Below are positions 7,613-17,275 of a stretch of DNA of 34,266 nt, piece by piece (positions within the stretch are counted from its first letter, which is position 1; each line of letters opens with the position of its first letter). The DNA lies in NCBI GenBank assembly GCA_031262295.1, contig JAISIA010000054.1, forward strand, positions 1 to 34,266. Direction: 5' to 3'. The stretch is from Bacteroidales bacterium. GTDB lineage: Bacteria; Bacteroidota; Bacteroidia; Bacteroidales; P3. The notes under the pieces were generated by a model. The model made no database searches. It saw nothing but the letters and a program-made list of their open reading frames with translations, and was not told where the DNA came from. Both the position numbers and the translations under genes were made by a program.

Positions 7613-9013
7613 CTAAAATTCTGCATTCTTAGGAGTACGAGGAAAAGGTATTACATCCCTAATATTACTCATACCTGTAACAAATAGTAATAATCGTTCA
7701 AAACCTAAACCAAAACCACTATGAGGAACACTTCCAAAACGTCTTGTATCTAAATACCACGACATATCCTCAGGCAATATTCCAACTTCTTTCATCCTTG
7801 AAACCAATTTATCCATATCCTCTTCTCTTTGGCTGCCTCCTATTATTTCTCCTATCTTTGGAAATAGTACATCCATAGCTCCAACTGTTTTTCCATCGTC
7901 ATTTTGTTTCATATAAAAAGCCTTTATATCCTTAGGATAGTTTATTAGAATTACAGGCTTTTTAAAATGTTTCTCAACTAAGAATCTCTCATGTTCTGAT
8001 TGAAGATCACATCCCCAAAATATAGGATATTCAAATTTTTCATTAGAAGTCTCCAATATCTTAATTGCATCGGTATAATCCAAAGAAATAAAATCATTAT
8101 TTACAACAAAGTTTAACCTTTCAATCAATTCTTTGTCATACATACTTTGTAGGAAAATTATATCTTCAATACAATTATCCAAGGCATATTTGATAAGATA
8201 CTTTATAAATTCTTCTGCTAAGAGCATATTATCCTTCAAATCATAGAAAGCCATCTCTGGTTCTATCATCCAAAACTCAGATAAGTGACGTGGAGTATTG
8301 GAATTTTCTGCTCTAAAAGTGGGACCAAAAGTATAAATCTTCCCCAAAGCCAAAGCTCCTAACTCACCTTCCAATTGTCCTGAAACAGTTAGAGAAGTTT
8401 TCTTTCCATAAAAATCTTTTGAATAATCAACCTTGCCTTTATCATCTTTGGGTACATTATCCAAATCTAAGGTTGTAACAGAAAACATTTGCCCTGCTCC
8501 TTCTGCATCAGAGGCTGTTATTAATGGACTATGCCAATAGAAAAATCCTCTTTCATTAAAGAATTTATGAATAGCAAAAGCCATATTATGTCTTATTCTG
8601 AAAACAGCTCCAAAAGTATTTGTTCTTGGACGCAAATGAGCAATCTCTCTAAGGAACTCCAAAGTGTGTCCCTTCTTTTGTAGTGGATAAGTATCTGCAT
8701 CAGCTAAACCATATATTGTTATATTCTTTGCTTGCAATTCAACGCTCTGTCCCTTACCCATACTCCTTACAAGTAATCCTTCAACCATTAAAGAAGAACC
8801 TGTTGTTATATCTTTTAATAATTCTTCTGAGAAAGAATTTAAATCAACAACAATTTGCAAATTATCAATTATTGTTCCATCATTTAAGGCAATAAAAACA
8901 ACATTCTTATTACCTCTTTTACTCCTTACCCAACCCTTAACACAAATCTCTTTATCAATCTTTCCTTCTATATTTCCTTTAAAAAGCTCTATAATCTCTA
9001 TTCTTTCTTTCAT
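7613..9013 (-). CDS. asnS: Asparaginyl-tRNA synthetase
   Basis: A class IIb aminoacyl-tRNA synthetase that charges tRNA-Asn. The 466 residues have an N-terminal OB-fold anticodon-binding domain (about 15-110, with [22 protein letters not shown]). The class II catalytic core follows, with motif 2 around [20 protein letters not shown] and motif 3 in [15 protein letters not shown] near the C-terminus. The segment WMIEPEMAF favours AsnRS over the closely related AspRS. Length is typical. It sits 76 bp after manC and 62 bp before the rpoN fusion. No separate promoter with a TAnnTTTG box was found in the gap, so cotranscription with manC is plausible. Confidence 0.96.
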   Translation of the reverse strand: MKERIEIIELFKGNIEGKIDKEICVKGWVRSKRGNKNVVFIALNDGTIIDNLQIVVDLNSFSEELLKDITTGSSLMVEGLLVRSMGKGQSVELQAKNITIYGLADADTYPLQKKGHTLEFLREIAHLRPRTNTFGAVFRIRHNMAFAIHKFFNERGFFYWHSPLITASDAEGAGQMFSVTTLDLDNVPKDDKGKVDYSKDFYGKKTSLTVSGQLEGELGALALGKIYTFGPTFRAENSNTPRHLSEFWMIEPEMAFYDLKDNMLLAEEFIKYLIKYALDNCIEDIIFLQSMYDKELIERLNFVVNNDFISLDYTDAIKILETSNEKFEYPIFWGCDLQSEHERFLVEKHFKKPVILINYPKDIKAFYMKQNDDGKTVGAMDVLFPKIGEIIGGSQREEDMDKLVSRMKEVGILPEDMSWYLDTRRFGSVPHSGFGLGFERLLLFVTGMSNIRDVIPFPRTPKNAEF

Positions 9014-9089
9014 CTATCCTATATATTTTATTCCTTTTTTATATAAACACAACATTATTTATAAGTATATACCTTATTATATATACACC

Positions 9090-10178
9090 CTATAAATAAT
9101 GCTCACCTGTTTTTTTCATTTCAATATTGGTAACAAATTCTTTTATCCTTTGTTCATTATCCCTTTTACATACAAGTAATGCTTCCTTTGTATTTACAAC
9201 AATACAATCTTCCATACCTTCCAAGACCATAAGTTTATTATCTGCATTATTTATACAACATCCCTTAGTGTCATAAAGCATAACATTTTTCCCAACAACA
9301 CTATTTTCTTTTTCATCCTTAGAAAGAACATTGTATAATGCACCCCAACTACCAACATCGCTCCAACCGAAATTTGAAGGAATGACATAAACATTTGTAG
9401 CCTGCTCCATAATACCATAATCTATTGATATGCTTCTGCAAGTTGCGTAAATTTCATTTATGAAATCCTCTTCCTGTGGTGTATTATAAAACTTATTATT
9501 GTCAAAAGCCTTATACACATCAGGCAAAAAGGCTTTCATAGCTTTGTTTATTGACTTTAAAGACCAAATAAACATACCGCTATTCCAAAGAAAATCACCG
9601 CTGGCAATAAATTTTACAGCCATCTCTAAGGAAGGTTTTTCTGTAAAAAGCTTAACCTTATTTACACCAAACGACTTTAACTTTTCATTAGTCATATATT
9701 GAATATAGCCATAACCTGTATTAGGATAGGTTGGCTTTATGCCCAAAGTTACTAATATATCATTCTTTTTTGTTGCTTCTAAACCTAAACGTACCGTCTT
9801 TTCAAAATCATCCTCATCTATTATATAATGGTCCGCAGGAGTAACTACAATATTAGCATTATGATTTTCTAAATAAATCTTCTTATTTGCATAAGCCAAA
9901 CATGGTGCAGTGTTCCTTCTTAGAGGCTCTGTTATTATTTGATTTGGATTTAATGAAGGTATTTGTTCATTAACAATATCTCTATAAATATTATTAGTTA
10001 CTATATATATGTTTTCTCTTGGACATATTCTTTCAAAACGAGAAAATGTACTCTGAATTAAACTTGAACCATTACCTAAAACATCTATAAATTGCTTAGG
10101 CTTTGCTACCTTACTTAAAGGCCAAAAGCGAGTACCTATACCTCCCGCCATTATTATACAATAGTTATTCTTATCCAT
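9090..10178 (-). CDS. manC: Mannose-1-phosphate guanylyltransferase
   Basis: Makes GDP-mannose from mannose-1-phosphate and GTP, feeding glycan and GDP-fucose synthesis. The nucleotidyltransferase signature AGGIGTRFWPLSKVAKPKQF is at residues 11-30. Other family blocks are TEPLRRNTAPCLAYA, VTPADHYI, FTEKPSLEMA, WNSGMFIW and FGWSDVGSWGALY. At 362 residues it is the short form, with no C-terminal phosphomannose isomerase domain. It is the first gene of the leftward block. It faces the 1-kb repeat-filled intergenic region, and a TATTTTTG -7 box on its strand lies 20 bp upstream. Confidence 0.95.
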   Translation of the reverse strand: MDKNNYCIIMAGGIGTRFWPLSKVAKPKQFIDVLGNGSSLIQSTFSRFERICPRENIYIVTNNIYRDIVNEQIPSLNPNQIITEPLRRNTAPCLAYANKKIYLENHNANIVVTPADHYIIDEDDFEKTVRLGLEATKKNDILVTLGIKPTYPNTGYGYIQYMTNEKLKSFGVNKVKLFTEKPSLEMAVKFIASGDFLWNSGMFIWSLKSINKAMKAFLPDVYKAFDNNKFYNTPQEEDFINEIYATCRSISIDYGIMEQATNVYVIPSNFGWSDVGSWGALYNVLSKDEKENSVVGKNVMLYDTKGCCINNADNKLMVLEGMEDCIVVNTKEALLVCKRDNEQRIKEFVTNIEMKKTGEHYL

Positions 10179-10197
10179 CTTGTAATGTTTTACGCCA

Positions 10198-10205
10198 CAA
10201 AAATA
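10198..10205 (-). promoter_or_regulatory. Putative -7 box (TATTTTTG) for manC
   Basis: The minus strand reads TATTTTTG, matching TAnnTTTG, 20 bp before the manC start. No -33 TTTG was found at the expected spacing, so support is partial. Confidence 0.4.
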
Positions 10206-10529
10206 ATAAAAATTATACTATTTCTTATTTCTTAACCCAATTTTTAGGTCTAATTCCAAAGCTACCTATTACAATTGAACAACAATTTTCATTTAAGATA
10301 AATCTACTCAATAAGCAAAGGAAATTACGTAAAATAACCAATAATAAGCGGATTTATCCCCTTGTAAGCATTGTTTCTTTATATAAATTATCATTATTTG
10401 TATATACTATTGAATTAACAAGAGAATGAATCCCATTGTTTTGATATATAAAAAATGTAATTTCAAAAAATATTTAACATTTTTTCCTTCAAATGTTAAA
10501 TTCTCAAACTCCAAATTTGAAAAACCTCA

Positions 10530-10561
10530 TTTGCATTTGTAAAATCTTTTTTGTATCTTTG
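10530..10561 (+). promoter_or_regulatory. Conserved promoter inside long repeat copy A
   Basis: TTTG at 10530-10533, a 20-bp spacer, then TATCTTTG at 10554-10561 make an exact match to the Bacteroidota -33/-7 pattern. The same boxes at the same spacing recur in copy B at 33899-33930, although the spacer bases differ. A short hairpin (AAAGC-TC-GCTTT) follows within about 20 bp. Confidence 0.7.
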
Positions 10562-10664
10562 CCGAAACAAAGCTCGCTTTTAAGGGCAATAAAGCTCTAA
10601 TGTTTCCAAATTTCATTTTTCTTTATATTTATAAAATAATCACTTTATTATTAGCGTGTTACAC

Positions 10665-10749
10665 TTAAATAAATCTTCATTTTAGAAAAATAAATCTTCG
10701 TTTTAGTAAATTATTTCTTCGTTTTAGTAAATTAAAACAGCGTTTTATT
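10665..10749 (+). repeat. 21-bp phased repeat array
   Basis: About four units with the core CTTCGTTTTAGTAAATTA or its variants recur at about 21-bp spacing, ending in AAAACAGCGTTTTA. This is the reverse orientation of the array at 26027-26108. It lies within long repeat copy A. Confidence 0.7.
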
Positions 10750-11004
10750 CTGGAAAAATAAGGATAAATTTAAAAAAATTAAAAATCTGAAAAATCATAT
10801 TAAAATTTGCTTGAATTATATTGATAATTAATTGATTAAAAATTTGACAAAATTTTAACAAATTTTGGAGTTGCAAAATTGAAAAATTGGATAAAATGTT
10901 AAAAATTCGTCAAATTTTGTGTTTTTTTGATGAAATTATGTTAAAATTTGTCAAAAAATGGGGTTGGAAATGTTAAAAAAAATTGGAAAATGAAAAAGCT
11001 ACAA

Positions 11005-11038
11005 AATGGGGTATTTTTTTTCCCTATTGTTTTTTTTT
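11005..11038 (+). terminator. Intrinsic terminator after long repeat copy A
   Basis: AATGGGG (11005-11011) pairs with CCCTATT (11022-11028), including one G-T pair, around a 10-nt T-rich loop. It is followed by GTTTTTTTTT. It ends rightward transcription before the fabD -7 box. Confidence 0.6.
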
Positions 11039-11091
11039 ATATTCCGTAAAGCATCTTGAATATATTTTTTAATATGTATAATGTTTTTTTG

Positions 11092-11099
11092 TATTTTTG
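11092..11099 (+). promoter_or_regulatory. Putative -7 box (TATTTTTG) for fabD-gcvP-metG
   Basis: TATTTTTG lies about 93 bp before the fabD start and just after the terminator at 11005-11038. The -33 position reads TTTA rather than TTTG, so the match is incomplete. A leader of roughly 85 nt is implied. Confidence 0.45.
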
Positions 11100-11191
11100 C
11101 ACAACTATTTTTCTTTTATTGGGAAAGTGTGTTTCTAAATAAGAAAGGTAGTTTTAGAAATTTTAATTTATAAAAACATAACTATATAAAG

Positions 11192-12085
11192 ATGAAAAGA
11201 GCGTATGTTTTCCCCGGTCAGGGTTCTCAATTTGTTGGAATGGGAAAGGATTTGTATGAAAAAAATCCTGATGCCAAACAAATGTTTGAAAAAGCTAATA
11301 AGATATTAGGCTTTTCTATAACAGATATTATGTTTAATGGAACAGATGAAGACTTAAAACAAACAAAAGTTACTCAACCTTCTGTTTTCCTACACTCGGT
11401 TATATTGGCAAAATGTTTAGATAAAAACTTTGTTCCTGATATGGTTGCAGGGCATTCTTTGGGAGAAATATCTGCCTTAGTTTCCTCTGGTGCCATAAGT
11501 TTTGAAGATGGTTTAATATTAGTTGCAAAACGTGCTGGTGCAATGCAGAAAGCCTGTGAGGCAGTCCCTTCAACTATGGCTGCAATACTTGGTTTAGAAG
11601 ATAGGATTGTTGAAGATATTTGTAAGGAAATTAAGAATGAGATTGTCGTTTGTGCCAATTATAATAGTCCGGGACAAATTGTAATCTCTGGAACTATTAA
11701 TGGGGTTCAACTTGCTTGTCAAAAGGCAAAGGAAAATGGAGCAAAACGTGCCCTACCTCTAAATGTTGGTGGAGCATTTCATTCACCTTTGATGCTTCCA
11801 GCACAAGAAGAATTGGAAAAAGCCATAAAAGAGACCTCTTTCTATGAGCCTATATGCCCTATATATCAAAATGTAAATGCACTCCCTATTAAAAATCCAA
11901 ATCAAATTAAGGAAAACTTAATTAAGCAACTAACATCTCCTGTGCTTTGGACAAAGATTTCTGAAAATATGATAAACGATGGAGCGACTACATTTATTGA
12001 AGTAGGTCCGGGAAATGTTCTACAAGGATTAGTAAAGAAAGTAAAAGCAGATTTGGAATTTCTTTCTGCTGAAAAAGATTTTTAA
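11192..12085 (+). CDS. fabD: Malonyl-CoA:ACP transacylase
   Basis: Transfers malonyl from CoA to acyl carrier protein to supply fatty-acid elongation. The 297-residue protein has the FPGQGSQFVGMG oxyanion motif at 7-18, nucleophile S89 in AGHSLGEISAL, and catalytic H197 in GGAFHSPLM. The C-terminal TFIEVGPGNVLQGLVKK block is typical. It is the first gene of a plus-strand operon, 29 bp before gcvP. No other fab gene is adjacent, so its operon partners are not functionally related to lipid synthesis. Confidence 0.97.
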   Translation: MKRAYVFPGQGSQFVGMGKDLYEKNPDAKQMFEKANKILGFSITDIMFNGTDEDLKQTKVTQPSVFLHSVILAKCLDKNFVPDMVAGHSLGEISALVSSGAISFEDGLILVAKRAGAMQKACEAVPSTMAAILGLEDRIVEDICKEIKNEIVVCANYNSPGQIVISGTINGVQLACQKAKENGAKRALPLNVGGAFHSPLMLPAQEELEKAIKETSFYEPICPIYQNVNALPIKNPNQIKENLIKQLTSPVLWTKISENMINDGATTFIEVGPGNVLQGLVKKVKADLEFLSAEKDF

Positions 12086-12114
12086 TATTTAACAAATAAA
12101 AATAAATAATTTAT

Positions 12115-14958
12115 ATGATAACAGACAACTTTGCCGCAAGGCATAATGGTCCTCAAAAGGAGGATATAAAAAAGATGCTTAAAACAATTGGTGTTTCTTC
12201 TATAGATGAACTAATAGAAAAGACCATACCTTCAAAGATAAGATTAACTTCTGCTTTGCCATTACCAAAAGGCATGAATGAATATGAATTTATAACTCAT
12301 ATAAAAGGGCTTGCTCAAAAAAACAAAATCTATAAGTCTTTTATAGGTATGGGTTATTATAATACAATTACCCCTGCTGTTTTACAGAGAAACATTTTAG
12401 AAAATCCTTCTTGGTATACTTCATATACGCCATATCAAGCTGAGATTTCTCAGGGGAGATTAGAGGCTTTGTTTAATTTTCAAACTGCTATAAGTTCATT
12501 AACTGCAATGCCTATTGCAAATGCTTCAATGTTGGATGAGGCAACTGCTTGTGCAGAGATGATGCTTATGTTTTTCTACTCTCGTTCAAGAGAACAACAA
12601 AAGAACAATATTATAAAGTTCTTTGTTTCTGACGATATATTTCCTCAAAATATAGAAGTTATTAAAACGAGAGCTCTTCCTAAAAACATAGAATTGGTAA
12701 TTGGAGATAGTCAAAATATAGAGTTGGATGAAACATTCTTTGGAGCCATATTGCAATATCCTAATTGTAGAGGTGAGGTAAGAGATTATTCATCCTTTGT
12801 AAGCAAAGCCAAAGAACATAATATTATGGTTGGAGTGTGCTGTGACTTACTTTCATTAGCTCTTTTAACTCCTCCAGGAGAATGGGGTGTTGATTGCGTT
12901 TGCGGAACATCTCAACGCTTTGGACTACCTATGGGATTTGGAGGTCCTTCTGCTGGATTCTTTGCCTGCAAAGAAGACTTTAAACGTAATATGCCCGGTC
13001 GTATAATTGGGCTAACGCAGGATGCACAAGGTAATAAGTGCTTTCGTTTAGCTCTTCAAACAAGAGAGCAACACATAAAAAGAGAAAAGGCTACTTCCAA
13101 TATTTGTACTGCTTCTGCATTAGTAGCAATTATGGCTGGCAGTTATGCTCTTTGGCATGGCGAAGAAGGAATAAAAGATATTGCTAATGACATTCATTGT
13201 CTTGCAGGATTGCTTTCAAAGGAAGGTAGTAAGTATAAATTTGAACAATTAAATAAAGTATTCTTTGACACTCTATATTTCAAAACTCCTATTGCTGCAA
13301 GTGTGGTATGCAAAATAGCAGAACAAGCAAAGATAAACTTCAATTATGTTGATAATACTCATATTTCAATTGCTTTGGATGAGACAACAAGTATAAAAGA
13401 TGTAAATAATATACTATCCGTTTTTGCTTTGTCTTCCAATATTCCTTTTAAAGAAGTTGTATGTGATGGAAATTGTTCCAATGGAATAATAAGTGGAACA
13501 TTGAAAAGGAAGACTGGATTTTTAAAAGAAAACATTTTCAACCTATATCATAGCGAAACACAAATGATGCGTTATTTAAAGAAATTAGAAATAAAAGATC
13601 TTTCTTTAAATAGAGCGATGATTCCGCTTGGCAGTTGCACAATGAAATTGAATGCAGCAGTGGAAATGATTCCTTTTACTTGGATGGAGTTTTGCAATAT
13701 CCACCCTTTGGTTCCTAAACAACAAGCAAAGGGATATTTAGAAATGATAGATAATTTAAGCCAGTGGCTTTGCAAGGTGACAGGTTTTGATGCTATATCT
13801 TTACAACCTAATAGTGGAGCAGCAGGAGAATATGCGGGATTGATGACAATAAGAAACTATCAAATGGCACATAGTAAGGGAAAAAGAAATGTTTGTCTTA
13901 TTCCTTCTTCTGCACATGGTACTAATCCAGCTTCTGCTTCTATGGCTGGCATGGATATTATTGTTGTAAAATCTACTCAAAATGGAGAGATAGATATAGA
14001 TGATCTTAGAGAGAAAGCAGAGGCTAATAAAAACAAACTTTCATGTCTAATGATAACATACCCTTCTACACATGGAGTTTTTGAAGAAGGAATATTGGAA
14101 ATCATAGATATTATACATAATAATGGAGGTTTGGTTTATATGGATGGAGCAAATATGAATGCCCAAGTAGGATTAACCTCACCTGGATTTATGGGTGCTG
14201 ATGTTTGTCATTTGAATTTACACAAAACTTTCGCTATGCCACATGGTGGAGGTGGTCCAGGAGTTGGTCCAATTGGAGTAAGTGCAAAATTGGCTAATTA
14301 TTTACCTAACCATTGTCTTGTAAAAACAGGAGGGAAACATGGAAATGAAGTTTCTGCATCGCCTTATGGCTCTCCTATGTTATTATGTATATCTTATGCA
14401 TACCTACTTCTACTTGGCTCAGACGGCTTAGAAGAGGCTACACGTATTGCTATCCTAAATGCAAACTACATTAAAGCAAGGTTAAGTAAGCATTACAACA
14501 TACTATATACAGGAAAAAATGGTATGGTTGCTCACGAAATGATTTTAGATTGTAATCAATTTAGTTTAACAAGTGGAGTTCAATGTGGAGATGTTGCAAA
14601 ACGTTTAATGGATTACGGCTTCCACGCCCCTACTGTTGCCTTCCCTGTTCATGGAACTTTGATGATTGAACCAACAGAATCAGAACCTCTATCCGAAATG
14701 GATCGTTTGTGCGATGCACTAATAAAGATTAGAGAAGAGATTAAAGATATTGAAAAAGGAAAAGCAGATAAGGCAAATAATGTAATAACAAATGCTCCTC
14801 ATACAATGCAGGTTGTTTGTGCCGATACTTGGGATAGACCTTACACAAGAGAGAAAGCAGCATTCCCACAAGAGAATGACGATAAGTATTGGCCTTCTTG
14901 CTCAAGAGTGGATGATGCTTTTGGAGATAGGAATCTTTGTTCTCGTTGGGAAAAGTAG
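12115..14958 (+). CDS. gcvP: Glycine dehydrogenase (decarboxylating), P protein of the glycine cleavage system
   Basis: The PLP-dependent P protein decarboxylates glycine and passes the aminomethyl group to the lipoyl arm of the H protein. At 947 residues it is the single-chain form, combining the regions that are separate GcvPA and GcvPB in some bacteria. The N-terminal half starts at NFAARHNGPQKEDIKKML. The C-terminal half holds the PLP motif LNLHKTFAMPHGGGGPG with the Schiff-base lysine at K704, and MIPLGSCTMKLNAA earlier. gcvT and gcvH are not in the window. It lies between fabD (29 bp) and metG (15 bp), clearly one transcription unit. Confidence 0.98.
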   Translation: MITDNFAARHNGPQKEDIKKMLKTIGVSSIDELIEKTIPSKIRLTSALPLPKGMNEYEFITHIKGLAQKNKIYKSFIGMGYYNTITPAVLQRNILENPSWYTSYTPYQAEISQGRLEALFNFQTAISSLTAMPIANASMLDEATACAEMMLMFFYSRSREQQKNNIIKFFVSDDIFPQNIEVIKTRALPKNIELVIGDSQNIELDETFFGAILQYPNCRGEVRDYSSFVSKAKEHNIMVGVCCDLLSLALLTPPGEWGVDCVCGTSQRFGLPMGFGGPSAGFFACKEDFKRNMPGRIIGLTQDAQGNKCFRLALQTREQHIKREKATSNICTASALVAIMAGSYALWHGEEGIKDIANDIHCLAGLLSKEGSKYKFEQLNKVFFDTLYFKTPIAASVVCKIAEQAKINFNYVDNTHISIALDETTSIKDVNNILSVFALSSNIPFKEVVCDGNCSNGIISGTLKRKTGFLKENIFNLYHSETQMMRYLKKLEIKDLSLNRAMIPLGSCTMKLNAAVEMIPFTWMEFCNIHPLVPKQQAKGYLEMIDNLSQWLCKVTGFDAISLQPNSGAAGEYAGLMTIRNYQMAHSKGKRNVCLIPSSAHGTNPASASMAGMDIIVVKSTQNGEIDIDDLREKAEANKNKLSCLMITYPSTHGVFEEGILEIIDIIHNNGGLVYMDGANMNAQVGLTSPGFMGADVCHLNLHKTFAMPHGGGGPGVGPIGVSAKLANYLPNHCLVKTGGKHGNEVSASPYGSPMLLCISYAYLLLLGSDGLEEATRIAILNANYIKARLSKHYNILYTGKNGMVAHEMILDCNQFSLTSGVQCGDVAKRLMDYGFHAPTVAFPVHGTLMIEPTESEPLSEMDRLCDALIKIREEIKDIEKGKADKANNVITNAPHTMQVVCADTWDRPYTREKAAFPQENDDKYWPSCSRVDDAFGDRNLCSRWEK

Positions 14959-14973
14959 TAAAAGAAAACCTTT

Positions 14974-17031
14974 ATGACATACAAAGACAAAGAAAGAAAG
15001 TTTAAAAGATACAACATAACCACAGCCCTACCCTACGCAAATGGTCCTATACATATAGGACACTTAGCAGGGGTTTATGTTCCTGCTGATATATATGCAA
15101 GATACCTTAGATTGATGCAGGAAGATGTAGTATTTATTGGAGGAAGTGACGAACACGGAGTACCAATTACTATAAAGGCAAAAAAAGAAGGCGTTTCTCC
15201 ACAAGATATTGTTGATTATTATCACAAGATCATAAAGACTTCCTTTGAAGAATTTGGAATTTCCTTTGACATATACTCACGAACAACAAGCAAAATTCAC
15301 GAAAAGACAGCATCAGATTTCTTTAAGAAACTCTATGATGAAGGAAAATTCATTGAGAAAACCTCAATGCAATATTACGATGAAACAAGTAAGATATTTT
15401 TAGCTGATCGTTACATAGTCGGAACCTGCCCTTTGTGTGGCAATGATAAGGCTTATGGAGATCAATGTGAGAAATGCGGCTCATCATTAAATGCAACAGA
15501 TCTTATAAATCCTCATTCTGTATTAAGCGGTGATAAACCCGTGTTAAAAGAAACTAAACATTGGTTTTTACCTCTAAATAACTACGAAGACTTTCTTAGA
15601 AAATGGATATTGGAAGAGCACAAAGATTGGAAGATTAATGTGTATGGTCAATGTAAAAGTTGGTTAGACCAACACTTAGAACCAAGAGCAGTGACACGAG
15701 ACTTGGATTGGGGAGTAAAAGTCCCAATTGAAGGAGCAGAAGGTAAGGTTTTATATGTTTGGTTTGATGCTCCTATTGGATACATATCAAATACTATTGA
15801 ATTATATCCTAACTCTTGGGAGAAATGGTGGAAGGATTCCGACACTAAATTAGTACATTTTATAGGTAAAGACAATATTGTATTTCATTGTATCATTTTT
15901 CCCGCTATGCTAAAAGCATACGGAGAGTTCATACTTCCAGAAAATGTTCCTGCCAATGAGTTTTTAAATCTTCAAGGAGATAAAATCTCTACCTCCCGAT
16001 CTTGGGCTGTATGGTTAAATGAGTACCTTATAGACTTGCCAAACAAGCAAGACGTTTTGCGTTACGTGCTTTGTGCCAATAGTCCTGAAACAAAGGATAA
16101 CGATTTTTCTTGGAAAAATTTCCAAATGCACAACAATAGCGAATTGGTTTCTATATTGGGTAATTTCATAAATAGGACAATGGTTCTTACTCATAAGTAT
16201 TTTGGAGGTAAAGTGCCAAAAATGGGTAAGGTAAATGAAGTTGATGAGATAACAATTAACGAAATTGAGAAATATCCTCAAATTATAGGCTCACTAATTG
16301 AAGAATATAAATTCCGTGAAGCCTTGTTTGAACTTATGAATTTGGCACGTCTGGGAAATAAATACCTAACAGAGAAGGAGCCTTGGAAGACTTATAAAAC
16401 TGATATTCCTTCAACTCAAACCTCAATTAATCTTTCCCTACAAATATGTGCTAATTTGGCTATTCTTATGGAGCCTTTCCTCCCTTTTTCTGCAAAGAAA
16501 CTAAAAGAAATGCTAAATTTAACAAAGGAGATTCCTTGGTTTGAGGCAGGAAGAATAAAGATTTTGGAAGAAGGACATTTGATTAATAAGGCAGAGTTTC
16601 TATTTGAACAAATTGAAGATAGCGTAATTGAAAACCAATTGCAAAAACTAATGGATAAAAAAGAAGAAAACCTTATAAATAACTTTTCTTTTCCTGAACA
16701 AAAATCTCAGATAAGCTATGAAGACTTCTCAAAGATGGATATTAGAGTAGGGAAAATCATAGAGGCAGAAAAGGTTTTAAAGACTAAAAAACTGCTTAAA
16801 CTAACAGTTGATGTAGGAATTGATAAAAGAACTATTGTCAGCGGAATAGCAGAACACTATAATCCAGAAGATATAATTGGACAAGAGGTTTGTGTCTTAG
16901 TGAATTTAGCTCCCCGAGACTTAAAAGGAATCACCTCACAAGGCATGATTCTTATGGCAGAGGATGAAAAAGGAAATTTAATTTTTGTTTCCCCAAAAAA
17001 GAATATTTCTTCTGGTTCAACAATAAATTAA
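14974..17031 (+). CDS. metG: Methionyl-tRNA synthetase
   Basis: A class I synthetase charging tRNA-Met. The 685-residue protein has the HIGH motif at 27-30. The zinc knuckle has C152/C155 and C165/C168, the signature loop is KISTS (337-341), and the anticodon-binding helical domain follows. A C-terminal Trbp111-type tRNA-binding domain (about 585-685, with [17 protein letters not shown]) supports the dimeric long form. The KISTS variant of KMSKS is, to my knowledge, usual in Bacteroidota. It is the last gene of the fabD operon. Its stop codon is followed within 5 bp by a REP-like hairpin (17034-17070), which probably acts as a terminator. Confidence 0.97.
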   Translation: MTYKDKERKFKRYNITTALPYANGPIHIGHLAGVYVPADIYARYLRLMQEDVVFIGGSDEHGVPITIKAKKEGVSPQDIVDYYHKIIKTSFEEFGISFDIYSRTTSKIHEKTASDFFKKLYDEGKFIEKTSMQYYDETSKIFLADRYIVGTCPLCGNDKAYGDQCEKCGSSLNATDLINPHSVLSGDKPVLKETKHWFLPLNNYEDFLRKWILEEHKDWKINVYGQCKSWLDQHLEPRAVTRDLDWGVKVPIEGAEGKVLYVWFDAPIGYISNTIELYPNSWEKWWKDSDTKLVHFIGKDNIVFHCIIFPAMLKAYGEFILPENVPANEFLNLQGDKISTSRSWAVWLNEYLIDLPNKQDVLRYVLCANSPETKDNDFSWKNFQMHNNSELVSILGNFINRTMVLTHKYFGGKVPKMGKVNEVDEITINEIEKYPQIIGSLIEEYKFREALFELMNLARLGNKYLTEKEPWKTYKTDIPSTQTSINLSLQICANLAILMEPFLPFSAKKLKEMLNLTKEIPWFEAGRIKILEEGHLINKAEFLFEQIEDSVIENQLQKLMDKKEENLINNFSFPEQKSQISYEDFSKMDIRVGKIIEAEKVLKTKKLLKLTVDVGIDKRTIVSGIAEHYNPEDIIGQEVCVLVNLAPRDLKGITSQGMILMAEDEKGNLIFVSPKKNISSGSTIN

Positions 17032-17033
17032 TC

Positions 17034-17070
17034 CTACCGCCAAGCGGCATTTATTTGTCCTTGCGGAAGT
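17034..17070 (-). repeat. REP-like two-hairpin element 3, at the metG 3' end
   Basis: Read on the minus strand this has TCC-GCAA-GGA (17058-17067) and then CCGC-TTG-GCGG (17037-17047). This is the same compensated stem variant as element 2 near xerD. It begins 3 bp after the metG stop. Confidence 0.8.
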
Positions 17071-17104
17071 ATGGTTTTAAATTTATAGGTTTTAAATTCT
17101 ATAA

Positions 17105-17190
17105 AATAAAACGCTGTTTAAAAAAATTATTTCTTCGTTTTAGTAAATTATTTCTTCGTTTTAATTTTCTAAAACGAAGATTTATTTTTA
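17105..17190 (+). repeat. 21-bp phased repeat array
   Basis: Units begin with AAAACGCTGTTT (the reverse complement core) and continue with two TTATTTCTTCGTTTTA units. They end with an inverted AAAACGAAGATTTA unit, so both orientations meet here. It lies between the convergent metG and nth genes. Confidence 0.7.
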
Positions 17191-17220
17191 GCAGACAAAA
17201 AAACATTAATGTATAACCAG

Positions 17221-17255
17221 ACTTCCGTTAGGACAACTAAAAGTCGGTTGCCGAC
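17221..17255 (+). repeat. REP-like two-hairpin element 4
   Basis: Hairpin one is TCC-GTTA-GGA at 17224-17233 and hairpin two is GTCGG-TTG-CCGAC at 17243-17255. It is followed without a gap by a 21-bp repeat unit (17256-17275) that runs into the nth stop codon. Confidence 0.8.
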
Positions 17256-17275
17256 AAAACGAAGATTTATTTTTC
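17256..17275 (+). repeat. Single 21-bp-type repeat unit overlapping the nth 3' end
   Basis: The unit begins AAAACGAAGATTTATTTTTC directly after element 4. The nth stop codon (17267-17269) lies inside it, so the last codons of nth are repeat-derived or repeat-flanking. Confidence 0.6.

Larger units (their letters stand above)
10447..10990 (+). repeat. Long dispersed repeat, complete copy A
   Basis: This accounts for most of the gene-free 10179-11191 region. Its left part matches 33817-34165 in order: the TTTAACATTTTTT block, TCAAATGTTAAA, the promoter, the short hairpin, then the 21-bp repeats. Its right part matches 1-190. It contains no plausible protein. It carries its own promoter (10530-10561) and is followed by a terminator (11005-11038), so it may be transcribed. 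It lacks the two-hairpin element that copies B and C carry at the equivalent point. Confidence 0.8.
10568..11038 (+). ncRNA. Candidate non-coding RNA from the long repeat
   Basis: A consensus promoter ends at 10561 and an intrinsic terminator lies at 11005-11038. Together they bound a transcript of about 470 nt with no convincing reading frame. The start is inferred to be about 7 bp after the -7 box. The body holds a 5' hairpin, three to four 21-bp repeat units and AT-rich AATGTTAAAA repeats. No known RNA family was recognised. It is upstream of, and codirectional with, fabD, but ends before the fabD -7 box. Confidence 0.4.

Noticed and set aside
10103..10429. Plus-strand open frame of 108 codons upstream of the long repeat
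   Set aside because: It overlaps the manC start antisense and continues into AT-rich intergenic DNA, with no promoter or domain.
16340..16365. Sigma-54 type -24/-12 promoter (TTGGCACGT) inside metG
   Set aside because: There is no matching TTGC at the -12 position and it lies within coding sequence.
14974..17031. Defective MetRS signature (KISTS for KMSKS)
   Set aside because: The first lysine and the flanking pattern are kept, and this variant is, as far as I know, usual in the phylum.
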